8,652 bases of DNA from Gammaproteobacteria bacterium (lineage in GTDB: Bacteria; Pseudomonadota; Gammaproteobacteria; Pseudomonadales; UBA3067): NCBI GenBank assembly GCA_019090565.1, contig JAHRVS010000139.1, positions 1 through 8,652 of the forward strand, given 5' to 3'. Below are positions 1 to 5,438 of this stretch, piece by piece. Under the pieces are notes generated by a model. That model made no database searches. It was given only the letters and a program-made list of their open reading frames with translations, and had not been told where the DNA came from. A program made the position numbers and the translations under genes. Each line of letters begins with the position of its first letter. Positions within the stretch are counted from its first letter, which is position 1.

Positions 1-2
1 AA

Positions 3-455
3 GGAAAGCCTCCCTATAAAACCAATGTTGGTTGTCAGTTTCGTCATGAAGCAGGTAAAAACGTGCATGCACCGGGGTTTTATTTCCATATAGAACCCGG
101 TGAAATATTTATAGGTGGTGGCATATACAGACCAGACAGTGCTGCGCTATTCAAAGTAAGAACAGCTATTTCAGAAAACCCCGATCAGTGGAAAAAAATA
201 GTCAAACAAAAAAAATTCAAAGACCGGTTTGGTGAAATTTATGGTGACTCACTGAAACGAGCACCTCGAGGCTTTGACCCAGAACACCCTCATCTTGAAC
301 ACTTAAAAAAGAAAACCCTGTTTGTCACGGAGACCCTCAGCCCTACTGACCTATGCTCACCGAAGCTGATAGAAAAAGTAAAAAAAACCTTCACCGCTGC
401 CAGCCCCTTTATGCAATTTCTAACAGAAGCCGTAGAGCTGCCCTATTCAGACTAA
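3..455 (+). CDS. DUF2461 family protein, 3' part (5' end outside window)
   Basis: The reading frame is open from the first complete codon in the window and runs to TAA at 453-455, so this is the C-terminal 150 residues of a longer gene whose start lies off the left edge. The first visible residues (G-K-P-P-Y-K-T-N, then F-R-H-E-A-G-K) and the following H-A-P-G-F-Y-F-H-I-E-P-G-E block match the conserved core of DUF2461 (TIGR02453), which continues as F-I-G-G-G-I-Y-R-P-D. The tail, S-P-F-M-Q-F-L-T-E-A, also fits the family's C-terminus. DUF2461 proteins are about 220-240 residues, so roughly the N-terminal third is missing only because of the window edge. The biochemical function of the family is not established. 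The GTG at position 63 is an internal valine inside the conserved block and not a start. No partner gene follows on the same strand. Confidence 0.9.
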   Translation, partial: GKPPYKTNVGCQFRHEAGKNVHAPGFYFHIEPGEIFIGGGIYRPDSAALFKVRTAISENPDQWKKIVKQKKFKDRFGEIYGDSLKRAPRGFDPEHPHLEHLKKKTLFVTETLSPTDLCSPKLIEKVKKTFTAASPFMQFLTEAVELPYSD

Positions 456-800
456 ACCCCGCGCACAGAATTAGGCGGTGCGCTACCTTAGCCGCCACCA
501 CAAAGAGGTTTCCGGTGAAGCCCCAGCAACACATTAGATTCGCTCAGGCTAACTCGTTCCGGCAGTCCCAGCGAGGGAGGATTATCTTATAATCTCACCC
601 CTCATTGCTTTGAGCACGAACACCCATCAACTTTCGGCCCTCCTGTATAAAATATTCTATTACAGCCACGAACTCGACTCATCGCAGGATAATAAACACC
701 GAGGGTGTTCTACTTTATTGTGGACCACCTATTTTAAATAATGCGATTGAACACTTGCCCCCTTTGTCCTTCTCATATTGCACTGGTCTACGTGACTTCT
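456..800. other. Intergenic region between converging genes, no gene seen
   Basis: The DUF2461 gene (+) and the MAPEG gene (-) converge on these 345 bases. I see no credible coding frame. Immediately after the DUF2461 stop there are short GC-rich inverted repeats (GCGCAC at 461-466 with GTGCGC at 478-483, and GGCGG at 474-478 with CCGCC at 492-496), but neither is followed by a T run, so I do not call a terminator there. The only other structure is the small hairpin at 695-709, listed separately. Confidence 0.6.
695..709 (-). terminator. Weak terminator candidate for the MAPEG gene
   Basis: AACACC at 695-700 and GGTGTT at 704-709 form a perfect 6-bp stem with a 3-nt loop. Read on the minus strand, the stem is followed by TATTAT, a poor U tract. 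It lies about 92 nt past the MAPEG stop. The stem is short and the tract imperfect, so this is tentative. Confidence 0.25.
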
Positions 801-1352
801 CTAGAACACAAGCACCATTTGATCAAAAAAACGATACCAAAGAATGCACAAAGTGATACAGCTCAAAGCCCAAGATGCGAACCGATAGGGAACCCAATTT
901 AGCGCTAGATAAATGATACAGTGCACTGTCCTCAGCACAACAAAGGCCCATGCAAGTGTGAGCTGGAGCGCATCCACGTTTTCGAAGAGAATCATTAAAA
1001 TACAGATAATGTAAAAATATTGAGGCACTTGCATGAGGTTGTTAAACACCCTTGCCGGCCTCTCTATAAGGTCATTGGTCAGATTTTTAGCGTGGTAATC
1101 GGCGAAGTAATCCAACGAGATGTGTCCAAAAATAATTGAGCCATTGCGCACCACCACCATCAATACCCACACGACGACGATTAATGAAAACAACCCCCCC
1201 ATGGGTGAAAGGAGGGATTTTGCATCAGCAGGAGGGTGAACCCCTGCGCTCACCCAAGTTAGCCACACGATGAACGCTCCCATCAAGATACATGGGCCGG
1301 TGTAAATTTTAAGTATTGATACGTCTTGGGTTGCAGTGCTCGACAACGGCAT
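801..1352 (-). CDS. MAPEG family integral membrane protein
   Basis: A 183-residue protein with four hydrophobic segments at about residues 14-36, 50-70, 108-124 and 129-152, plus a C-terminal one at 160-177; the 129-152 stretch may continue the third helix. The R-V-F-N-N-L-M-Q-V-P-Q-Y-F-Y block (101-114) followed by A-W-A-F-V-V-L-R-T-V-H (134-144) and a final aromatic-rich helix match the bacterial MAPEG subfamily (membrane-associated proteins in eicosanoid and glutathione metabolism), whose usual core is R-x-x-x-N-L-x-E-x-P. The canonical acidic residue is Q here (Q108). Characterised MAPEG proteins are trimeric glutathione transferases or peroxidases of the membrane; the substrate of this one cannot be read from sequence. 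The ATG start is supported by a perfect AGGAGG six bases upstream. It is divergent from the HxlR regulator gene, which probably controls it. Confidence 0.85.
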   Translation of the reverse strand: MPLSSTATQDVSILKIYTGPCILMGAFIVWLTWVSAGVHPPADAKSLLSPMGGLFSLIVVVWVLMVVVRNGSIIFGHISLDYFADYHAKNLTNDLIERPARVFNNLMQVPQYFYIICILMILFENVDALQLTLAWAFVVLRTVHCIIYLALNWVPYRFASWALSCITLCILWYRFFDQMVLVF

Positions 1353-1358
1353 AATGCC

Positions 1359-1364
1359 CCTCCT
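1359..1364 (-). promoter_or_regulatory. Strong Shine-Dalgarno of the MAPEG gene
   Basis: CCTCCT on the plus strand reads AGGAGG on the minus strand, six bases before the ATG at 1352. It fixes the start of the MAPEG gene and is the strongest ribosome binding site I see in the window. Confidence 0.85.
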
Positions 1365-1404
1365 AAATTGGTAAGTTAAAAAACGGAATTTACTGCTTTA
1401 TTCC

Positions 1405-1417
1405 TTGCAATATGCAA
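1405..1417. promoter_or_regulatory. Small dyad in the MAPEG/HxlR divergent region, possible operator
   Basis: TTGCA at 1405-1409 and TGCAA at 1413-1417 form a perfect 5-bp inverted repeat around a 3-nt centre. It lies in the middle of the shared region between the divergent MAPEG and HxlR genes. HxlR-type regulators bind as dimers to inverted repeats near their own genes, so this is a reasonable operator candidate. A TACAAT hexamer at 1420-1425, overlapped closely by the dyad, could be the -10 box of the regulator gene, but the matching -35 (TTTATT at 1397-1402, spacing 17) is poor. Binding is inferred from position only. Confidence 0.35.
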
Positions 1418-1460
1418 CCTACAATATCCAATTACTTTTATAAAGCAAGTGATTAAATTT

Positions 1461-1877
1461 ATGACTGAGAAATCATCCGAAAACAGATGCCCGATAGACT
1501 ACGCTCTAGAAGTGTTTGGTGACCGCTGGACGCTACTGATCCTACGGGACCTGGCGCTAAGCGGCAAAAGACAGTACCGCGACTTAATCAACTCCAAAGA
1601 AGGGATTGCAACCAACATCCTCGCCTCACGCCTTCGCAAAATGGAGGTCGATGGCTTAGTCATTCGCCAGAGAAAGCCTGAAGACAAGCGGCAGGTATTC
1701 TATGCACTGACTGAAAAGGCGCTCGATTTAGTGCCCGTGTTACTTGAGATAGGCCGCTGGAGCACCACCTACGATGAGAACAGCGCAACACCGCCAGCGC
1801 TATTGCAGCGCTATACCGAAGACCCGCAGCAACTAATCAACGAACTACAAGAAGCGGCTCGATTAAAGCAGCGCTAA
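1461..1877 (+). CDS. HxlR family winged-helix transcriptional regulator
   Basis: Counted from the ATG at 1461 this is a 138-residue protein; a GTG four codons upstream (1449) is an alternative start, and neither has a strong Shine-Dalgarno. The HxlR signature is clear: N-R-C-P-I-D-Y-A-L-E-V-F-G-D-R-W-T-L-L-I with the conserved cysteine at residue 10, then Y-R-D-L at 39-42, the recognition-helix region G-I-A-T-N-I-L-A-S-R-L-R-K-M (48-61), G-L-V (65-67) and the wing R-Q-V-F-Y-A-L-T (77-84). Family members are homodimeric DNA-binding proteins that often control a neighbouring gene in response to small electrophiles or redox change, sometimes through that cysteine. The divergent MAPEG gene is the obvious candidate target. 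The C-terminal tail of about 25 residues beyond the domain is not informative. Confidence 0.92.
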   Translation: MTEKSSENRCPIDYALEVFGDRWTLLILRDLALSGKRQYRDLINSKEGIATNILASRLRKMEVDGLVIRQRKPEDKRQVFYALTEKALDLVPVLLEIGRWSTTYDENSATPPALLQRYTEDPQQLINELQEAARLKQR

Positions 1878-1895
1878 AAGAACATAAGAGCCTGC

Positions 1896-1924
1896 GCGAT
1901 TGATCATTACCACAATGATATCGC
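1896..1924 (+). other. Hairpin just after the HxlR gene, without a U tract
   Basis: GCGAT (1896-1900) pairs with ATCGC (1920-1924), and ATCATT (1903-1908) with AATGAT (1914-1919), leaving a TG bulge and a 5-nt loop: 11 base pairs in all. It starts 19 nt after the HxlR stop codon, the usual place for a terminator or 3'-end stabilising structure, but CCCACCGC follows rather than a T run. I therefore call it a 3' hairpin and not a rho-independent terminator. Confidence 0.4.
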
Positions 1925-2233
1925 CCACCGCAAAACAACACACCAGAACACACCCGTAAAAAGACAGATGCTTTTCCAATAATATTTTCGTAACAAGCCA
2001 CCTCGGCAAGAGAAACGCAAGAACCACGACAAACATTTAAAAGAGCGCCCAAAGGGAACATTGTGAATTAATGCATCCCTGCACTACCGAGCAACTCTAC
2101 CGCCCATAGAAAAACATGGTAATAACCTCCGGAATAAGATGTACGTTTTCGGCCACGACATCCATTCATTCAATTGCAACAGGCACCCAGGCACTCCACC
2201 CACAGAGGACTGGGGGTTTTAATATGTTAACGC

Positions 2234-2261
2234 TTCACCCGACCCCTTTACTTTTTATACT
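2234..2261 (+). promoter_or_regulatory. Possible sigma-70 promoter in the long intergenic region
   Basis: TTCACC at 2234-2239 (4 of 6 against TTGACA) and TATACT at 2256-2261 (5 of 6 against TATAAT) are 16 nt apart. A transcript from here would run through the hairpin at 2376-2410 and has no gene for about 560 bases, so it could drive a non-coding RNA or a long PEP-CTERM leader, or be a chance match in AT-rich DNA. Confidence 0.25.
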
Positions 2262-2375
2262 GTAGTGGCATAGTTAATTTAACCTCCAAGCAAAATAAGA
2301 GCACAACAATATGCCAAGCCACATAACAAGGGGGAAATAAATCCTATAACACAAATTGCTACCATTCTATATCGC

Positions 2376-2410
2376 TCTTCACGGCAAGAAAATCATTCTT
2401 TCCGTGAAGA
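2376..2410. repeat. Long imperfect inverted repeat (hairpin)
   Basis: TCTTCACGG at 2376-2384 is perfectly complementary to CCGTGAAGA at 2402-2410. After one C/T mismatch the stem continues with AAGAA (2386-2390) against TTCTT (2396-2400), leaving a 5-nt loop. That gives 14 paired positions of 15. There is no T run after it, and it lies in no gene. It could be an RNA structure, a dimeric regulator's binding site (for example a distant enhancer for the sigma-54 promoter 350 bp downstream), or a single copy of a dispersed palindromic repeat. Confidence 0.7.
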
Positions 2411-2756
2411 AACAGACACTTAGAGCACACCCGCTCCCCCTATCTCCCGTTTTATTCAATTACCATATTGAGTCACCAAGACCAGGATTGCTCAACAATA
2501 GCAATAAGTCGCGGCTAACCATGCGACGTGTTTCTTAGGATTTTACACCTCTGTTTTGACCACTAAAATCAACCCATATATAGCCAACCGTTTATTTATA
2601 TTAAATATAACAGCTAGGAAGAAACCAAATAAATATTATTTTTTAACAACCCTTTCTCTCTACAAGGTGTCAGTTTTTTTTACATATACCCTCATGCTTC
2701 CGTTCGACCCAAGGGAGAAAAACCATATCATATTGTAATGTATAGGAAATAAATAC

Positions 2757-2772
2757 AGGTATGCATTTTGCA
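2757..2772 (+). promoter_or_regulatory. Sigma-54 (RpoN) promoter of the PEP-CTERM gene
   Basis: GG at 2758-2759 and GC at 2770-2771 are separated by exactly ten bases, the invariant -24/-12 spacing. The -12 element reads TTGCA (2768-2772), a perfect match to the consensus TTGCW. Downstream of GG, the A and G positions of TGGCACG are kept at 2761 and 2763. Transcription would start near 2783, giving a leader of about 40 nt before the ATG at 2824. PEP-CTERM genes in several proteobacteria are known to depend on RpoN with the PrsK/PrsR two-component pair, so both the match and the context agree. No activator gene is in this window. Confidence 0.6.
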
Positions 2773-2782
2773 TGCGCATGCA
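2769..2782. repeat. Perfect 14-bp palindrome over the -12 element and start site
   Basis: TGCATGCGCATGCA equals its own reverse complement. It overlaps the -12 TTGCA of the sigma-54 match and reaches the predicted transcription start. A second overlapping dyad pairs TATGCAT (2760-2766) with ATGCATA (2778-2784), so GCAT units recur through the core promoter. A protein bound here could block polymerase; alternatively the 5' end of the transcript is simply palindromic DNA. Confidence 0.6.
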
Positions 2783-2823
2783 TAGGCATTTCATTTAACA
2801 AAGCAGTAAGGGTATAAGAAATC

Positions 2824-3723
2824 ATGAAAAAATATTTCCAGACACAAATAAAAGTGATGAGCGGAATTCTCGCTATTTGCATGGCGGGTAATGTAAATGC
2901 GATTGCTATCACTGCAGATATAGATGCAAATAACTTAGCTTCATCAATTTTAGGGAGCGGGATTACTATTAATTCTGCAACTCTGAGCAGTCAATCATCG
3001 GGAACAGCCACATCAAGTGGCACCTATACCAATGCAAGTGGAACGTATGGAATAGATTCTGGCATTGTGCTTAGCTCGGGCAATGTTAATGATTATAATG
3101 ATGGACCTAACAATAACACACAGAATACTACTGGATACGGAGTTAGCGCCTCAATAGCGCAAGAAGGGCTACTGGATCCAGTATCAGACGGGTCTTTTGA
3201 TCATAGTGATGTTACTCAATTTGACTTAAACTTTGATGTAGATGCATCCACATCAAATATTTTTTTTAATGTTGTATTTGGATCCGAAGAATATGACGAG
3301 TGGGTTGGAACCTCGTTTATCGATACTTTTGGCATCTACCTCAATGGCGCCCATATAGCGACATTCAATGGTGAAACTGTAAATGCAGATCACCCTGATA
3401 TGACGTTTTTTGGTGGAACCGAACTCGATGGGCTTCTTGATCCAACTTTAGGCACCGGCGATCCAGTTATGCTTTTCAGCGGCCTTGTAAATGCGGGGTC
3501 TTCAAATAATACATTAACATTTATCATTGCTGACTCAGGGGATGACACCTTCGATTCTACTGTCTACATTTCCGGCTTAAGCAACGTAGACCCAGGTGGT
3601 GGTACACAAGGTGGTGGCAACGGCGCACAACAAGTATCTGAGCCAGCATCAATTTCTTTATTTGGGTTAGGGCTTACGGGGTTGGTTGCTATTCGCCGCA
3701 GAAAGACATCGGCTGTCATATAA
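2824..3723 (+). CDS. PEP-CTERM sorting domain protein with choice-of-anchor L domain
   Basis: A 299-residue exported protein. Residues 1-26 form a signal peptide (K-K near the start, hydrophobic core, V-N-A before the likely cut after A26). The mature part is rich in S, T, N, G and D. It carries the choice-of-anchor L domain: F-G-S-E-E-Y-D-E-W-V at 152-161, F-I-D-T-F-G at 165-170, and I-I-A-D-S-G-D-D-T-F-D-S-T-V-Y-I at 234-249. A Gly-rich linker (258-267) leads to the C-terminal sorting signal: V-S-E-P-A-S (271-276), a hydrophobic helix, then R-R-R-K (291-294). PEP-CTERM tails are processed in the inner membrane by an exosortase, and the proteins go to the surface or exopolysaccharide matrix. 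The box is S-E-P rather than P-E-P. No exosortase is nearby. Expression is probably from the sigma-54 promoter just upstream; AAGGG at 2808-2812 is a weak, slightly distant ribosome binding site. Confidence 0.92.
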   Translation: MKKYFQTQIKVMSGILAICMAGNVNAIAITADIDANNLASSILGSGITINSATLSSQSSGTATSSGTYTNASGTYGIDSGIVLSSGNVNDYNDGPNNNTQNTTGYGVSASIAQEGLLDPVSDGSFDHSDVTQFDLNFDVDASTSNIFFNVVFGSEEYDEWVGTSFIDTFGIYLNGAHIATFNGETVNADHPDMTFFGGTELDGLLDPTLGTGDPVMLFSGLVNAGSSNNTLTFIIADSGDDTFDSTVYISGLSNVDPGGGTQGGGNGAQQVSEPASISLFGLGLTGLVAIRRRKTSAVI

Positions 3724-3753
3724 GATAACCACAAATTATATTATTGCCCTACC

Positions 3754-3785
3754 AAATGCCCGCATAAATTTATGCGGGCATTTTT
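3754..3785 (+). terminator. Rho-independent terminator of the PEP-CTERM gene
   Basis: Positions 3754-3783 are a perfect 30-base palindrome with a GC-rich core (TGCCCGCATA with TATGCGGGCA), which folds as a stable hairpin. It runs directly into T's to 3785, about 30 nt after the stop codon. The PEP-CTERM gene is therefore monocistronic. The opposite strand has only a short T run after the stem, so termination is mainly in the plus direction. Confidence 0.95.
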
Positions 3786-4471
3786 AGTTTAATGCGTCAA
3801 ATACCGCGCCTGCGGCCGCAAATCATTAATACAGCACTGCACTATGGTGGCAATTGAACTTCTTATAGTCTTCCCCGCATAAATAAGCTCGACGAACACA
3901 ACGGGATATACAGAGCGGTAAAACGGCGCACCCTCTACAGCCACCGATTCTTTGCGAGCACATGTCATGTTAATGACTTTAGGGCTTGTATGTATCAATG
4001 TTTAGCTTGAAAGGCCAGCACTGGCACTGAAGGTTTTCTGGGTGCGCTTCTGGTGACAAATTAGGCAAAACCTGCATGTCAAAAAGCCTGAAGGGATCTA
4101 GCGCTCTCTAGAGGTAGAAGCCGAAGACTTGATGGCATGGATATGTGCGAATTCCACCAGGGCCAGAGGTGTAGACAGCCTCATGCAAAAGCCGGATAGA
4201 TAGACGCAACCTTCGCCTATCGCTAGTAAACCTGTCTTGCAATACCGAGCGAACCGTAATGCCCCCTTTATTTTTATTTTCTCTATTCTTCTGCACTCGC
4301 CTTTTACGTGCGCCCTGAAGCATCACCACTTTGCCAACTGCAAACAGCAACCCACTCTAACTCCTTGGCTAGCCTCGCCACCTGCCCGCAGTAGTCATTA
4401 CTCATGTTTTAAATACACCATCATAACTCTCAGTAACTAAGAAAGATAAGGCCTGATTAGCAACTTCGAAT
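3786..4471. other. Intergenic region, no recognisable gene
   Basis: The PEP-CTERM gene (+) and the small conserved gene (-) converge on these 686 bases. Open frames on the minus strand at about 3789-3998 and 4108-4350 show no family resemblance and no ribosome binding site. Small inverted repeats occur, such as GCCAG (4014-4018) with CTGGC (4021-4025), AGGTTTT (4031-4037) with AAAACCT (4067-4073), and TCTAG (4097-4101) with CTAGA (4108-4112), but they form no obvious functional unit. No convincing terminator for the minus-strand unit is visible; AATTCA and TGAATT at 4469-4482 form only a short dyad across its stop codon. Confidence 0.6.
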
Positions 4472-4879
4472 TCAACTGAATTGCACAGGCTCACCGCCCC
4501 TATTAAAAGCCATAAACCTTGACAGGTCGCCGCCATTTTGTACGGTTTTCATCATCATTTTCAACGAACGGTCCACCTCTGCGGAACCCGGCGCAACATT
4601 ATTGATACCGGAAAGGCCCGCTACTAATACAATGTGCCAATCTTGCCCCGTCTTCTCTGACTCCTTTACCAAGTCAGAAAAGCTCCCCAGCTCTTCCGCG
4701 GCCTTATCTACACACATTACAGCTTGTAAAGTACCACCTTGGCCAGCATGAAAATCACTTTTTTCCTGCTCATTATAATCTTTAGATAAAGAGGCTTTTA
4801 AAAAAACGAATAATAGGCGTTGCGGCTCAACTTGCTGCAGGGCAGCTTTTAAAAGAGATTCATAGTCGGTGATATTGAT
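4472..4879 (-). CDS. Small conserved protein, database label 'ribonucleotide reductase subunit alpha'; apparent ATC start
   Basis: The frame encodes about 135 residues: D-Y-E-S-L-L-K-A-A near the start, E-P-Q-R-L-L-F-V-F at 18-26, G-Q-G-G-T-L at 46-51, M-C-V-D-K-A-A-E-E-L at 55-64, V-L-V-A-G-L-S-G at 84-91, and a final F-M-A-F-N-R-G-G-E-P-V-Q-F-S. From memory of the family this matches a conserved proteobacterial protein, carried in databases as 'ribonucleotide reductase subunit alpha' although it is far too short to be the catalytic enzyme; its role is unknown. No ATG, GTG or TTG exists in frame upstream of the conserved region. The codon where family members begin (4877-4879) reads ATC, with AAGGAA well spaced before it. 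The first in-frame ATG (4717) lies inside the conserved M-C-V-D-K block and would delete 40% of the protein. Either a rare ATC start is used or the gene has lost its start. It lies 102 nt downstream of the PqqD-like gene. Confidence 0.65.
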   Translation of the reverse strand: MNITDYESLLKAALQQVEPQRLLFVFLKASLSKDYNEQEKSDFHAGQGGTLQAVMCVDKAAEELGSFSDLVKESEKTGQDWHIVLVAGLSGINNVAPGSAEVDRSLKMMMKTVQNGGDLSRFMAFNRGGEPVQFS

Positions 4880-4885
4880 ATTTTG

Positions 4886-4891
4886 TTCCTT
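4886..4891 (-). promoter_or_regulatory. Shine-Dalgarno pointing to an ATC start codon
   Basis: TTCCTT on the plus strand reads AAGGAA on the minus strand, six bases before the ATC at 4877-4879, an ideal distance. No other in-frame or out-of-frame start codon in the next few bases would use it. It is the main evidence for where the downstream small gene begins. Confidence 0.55.
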
Positions 4892-4981
4892 CTGTATTGC
4901 CAGCGCCTTGATAAGGAGCCGGCGTGGAGTGTGGAATAACGGCAGCCCCCGCGACCACTGGGATCGAACTTGGGCAGCCTT

Positions 4982-5368
4982 TTAACTTAGCCTGCCTGAG
5001 GAGCTATTGTAACCATCTTCCATGATCAGTTTTTTGGCCTTTTCAATATCAAGCTCTTCTATCGGCAAGGTTAAATAATAGGGCAAAGATACAGCGCTTT
5101 CACTCAGCTGGACAAGCTTACCCTCTTCTAATCGCTCAATAACTGAGTGCAATGTTTTCTCCAGATTCACCGGAGCTTCGCGATATTGCTTGCTCATAAA
5201 GTCAATCATTTGCTGGATTGTATGCTGGCCATCAGCGAGCGCGACAACAATACCTAGCCACTCATCTAAAGGCGTGACTCTATCAGGTTGGTTTATATCT
5301 ACCAACGACACCTGCTTATCTTTACTAGAAAAAATAACATTCCGGTGGAAATATTTCGCGCTATTCAT
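4982..5368 (-). CDS. PqqD family (RRE-type) peptide-binding protein
   Basis: A 128-residue soluble protein. Its middle part (about residues 18-90) has the PqqD-like order: short N-terminal beta strands (V-S-L-V-D-I near 20-25), L-D-E-W-L-G-I-V-V-A-L-A-D-G-Q-H-T-I-Q-Q-M-I-D at 34-56, then a helical region ending in V-I-E-R-L-E-E-G-K-L-V-Q-L at 76-88. This is the winged-helix fold called the RiPP recognition element, which in PqqD and relatives holds a precursor peptide for a modifying enzyme. A C-terminal extension (90-128) contains L-P-Y-Y-L and L-P-I-E-E-L. No precursor peptide, radical SAM enzyme or other PQQ gene is in the window, so a role in peptide modification is only inferred. The ATG at 5368 is the natural start, although its ribosome binding site is weak. 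The small conserved gene lies 102 nt downstream on the same strand. Confidence 0.75.
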   Translation of the reverse strand: MNSAKYFHRNVIFSSKDKQVSLVDINQPDRVTPLDEWLGIVVALADGQHTIQQMIDFMSKQYREAPVNLEKTLHSVIERLEEGKLVQLSESAVSLPYYLTLPIEELDIEKAKKLIMEDGYNSSSGRLS

Positions 5369-5408
5369 AAGGCTTACAGTCTCTATAACTTCCTTGGAAC
5401 CCCTGATA

Positions 5409-5438
5409 GTACTACTTTTTTATCCTGTTTTCTGTCAA
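5409..5438 (-). promoter_or_regulatory. Possible sigma-70 promoter of the PqqD-like gene
   Basis: On the minus strand a perfect -35 TTGACA (5433-5438) is followed, 18 nt on, by TAGTAC (5409-5414) as a poor -10. It lies about 40 bp upstream of the ATG at 5368. A perfect -35 at the right distance makes this the best promoter candidate for the two-gene minus-strand unit, but the -10 keeps confidence low. Confidence 0.35.

Larger units (their letters stand above)
1878..2823. other. Long intergenic region before the PEP-CTERM gene
   Basis: About 950 bases with no convincing gene. Short open frames around 2356-2538 and 2556-2738 have non-ATG starts, no ribosome binding site, and translations that resemble no family I know. 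What the stretch does hold is listed separately: a 3' hairpin at its left end, a sigma-70-like promoter match near 2234-2261, a long imperfect inverted repeat at 2376-2410, and a sigma-54 promoter match with an overlapping palindrome at the right end. From about 2560 the composition becomes strongly AT-rich, as expected for a regulatory region. Confidence 0.6.

Noticed and set aside
719..735. GTGGACC near 719 and GTGGACA near 5446 as possible copies of an insertion-sequence end
   Set aside because: The similarity ends after six to seven bases and no transposase lies between them in a matching arrangement.
2186..2220. CCCAG ... CTGGG followed by TTTT as a terminator
   Set aside because: The stem is only five pairs with a loop of about 20 nt, and it is over 300 bases from the nearest upstream gene end.
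2356..2738. Two short plus-strand open frames of 60 codons
   Set aside because: Non-ATG starts, no Shine-Dalgarno, no family resemblance, and one contains the long inverted repeat; they look like gaps between stop codons in AT-rich DNA.
2560..2823. Cyclic-di-GMP riboswitch before the surface-protein gene
   Set aside because: I looked for the conserved GEMM core sequences and did not find them; the predicted leader of about 40 nt is too short to hold one.
3789..3998. Minus-strand frame of 69 codons just after the PEP-CTERM terminator
   Set aside because: It resembles no family, starts with a non-ATG codon and has no promoter or ribosome binding site that I can identify.
4108..4350. Minus-strand open frame whose translation contains G-P-G-G-I-R-T, a string often produced by reading the reverse strand of a tRNA gene
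   Set aside because: I tried to fold a tRNA on the plus strand around 4130-4180. The would-be T loop reads TGCGAAT and its flanks do not pair as a T stem; there is no acceptor stem. The frame itself has no ribosome binding site or family match.
4940..4980. tRNA-like TTCGATC on the minus strand in the gap between the PqqD-like gene and the small gene
   Set aside because: The flanking bases do not form a T stem and no anticodon arm or acceptor stem can be drawn, so it is chance similarity.
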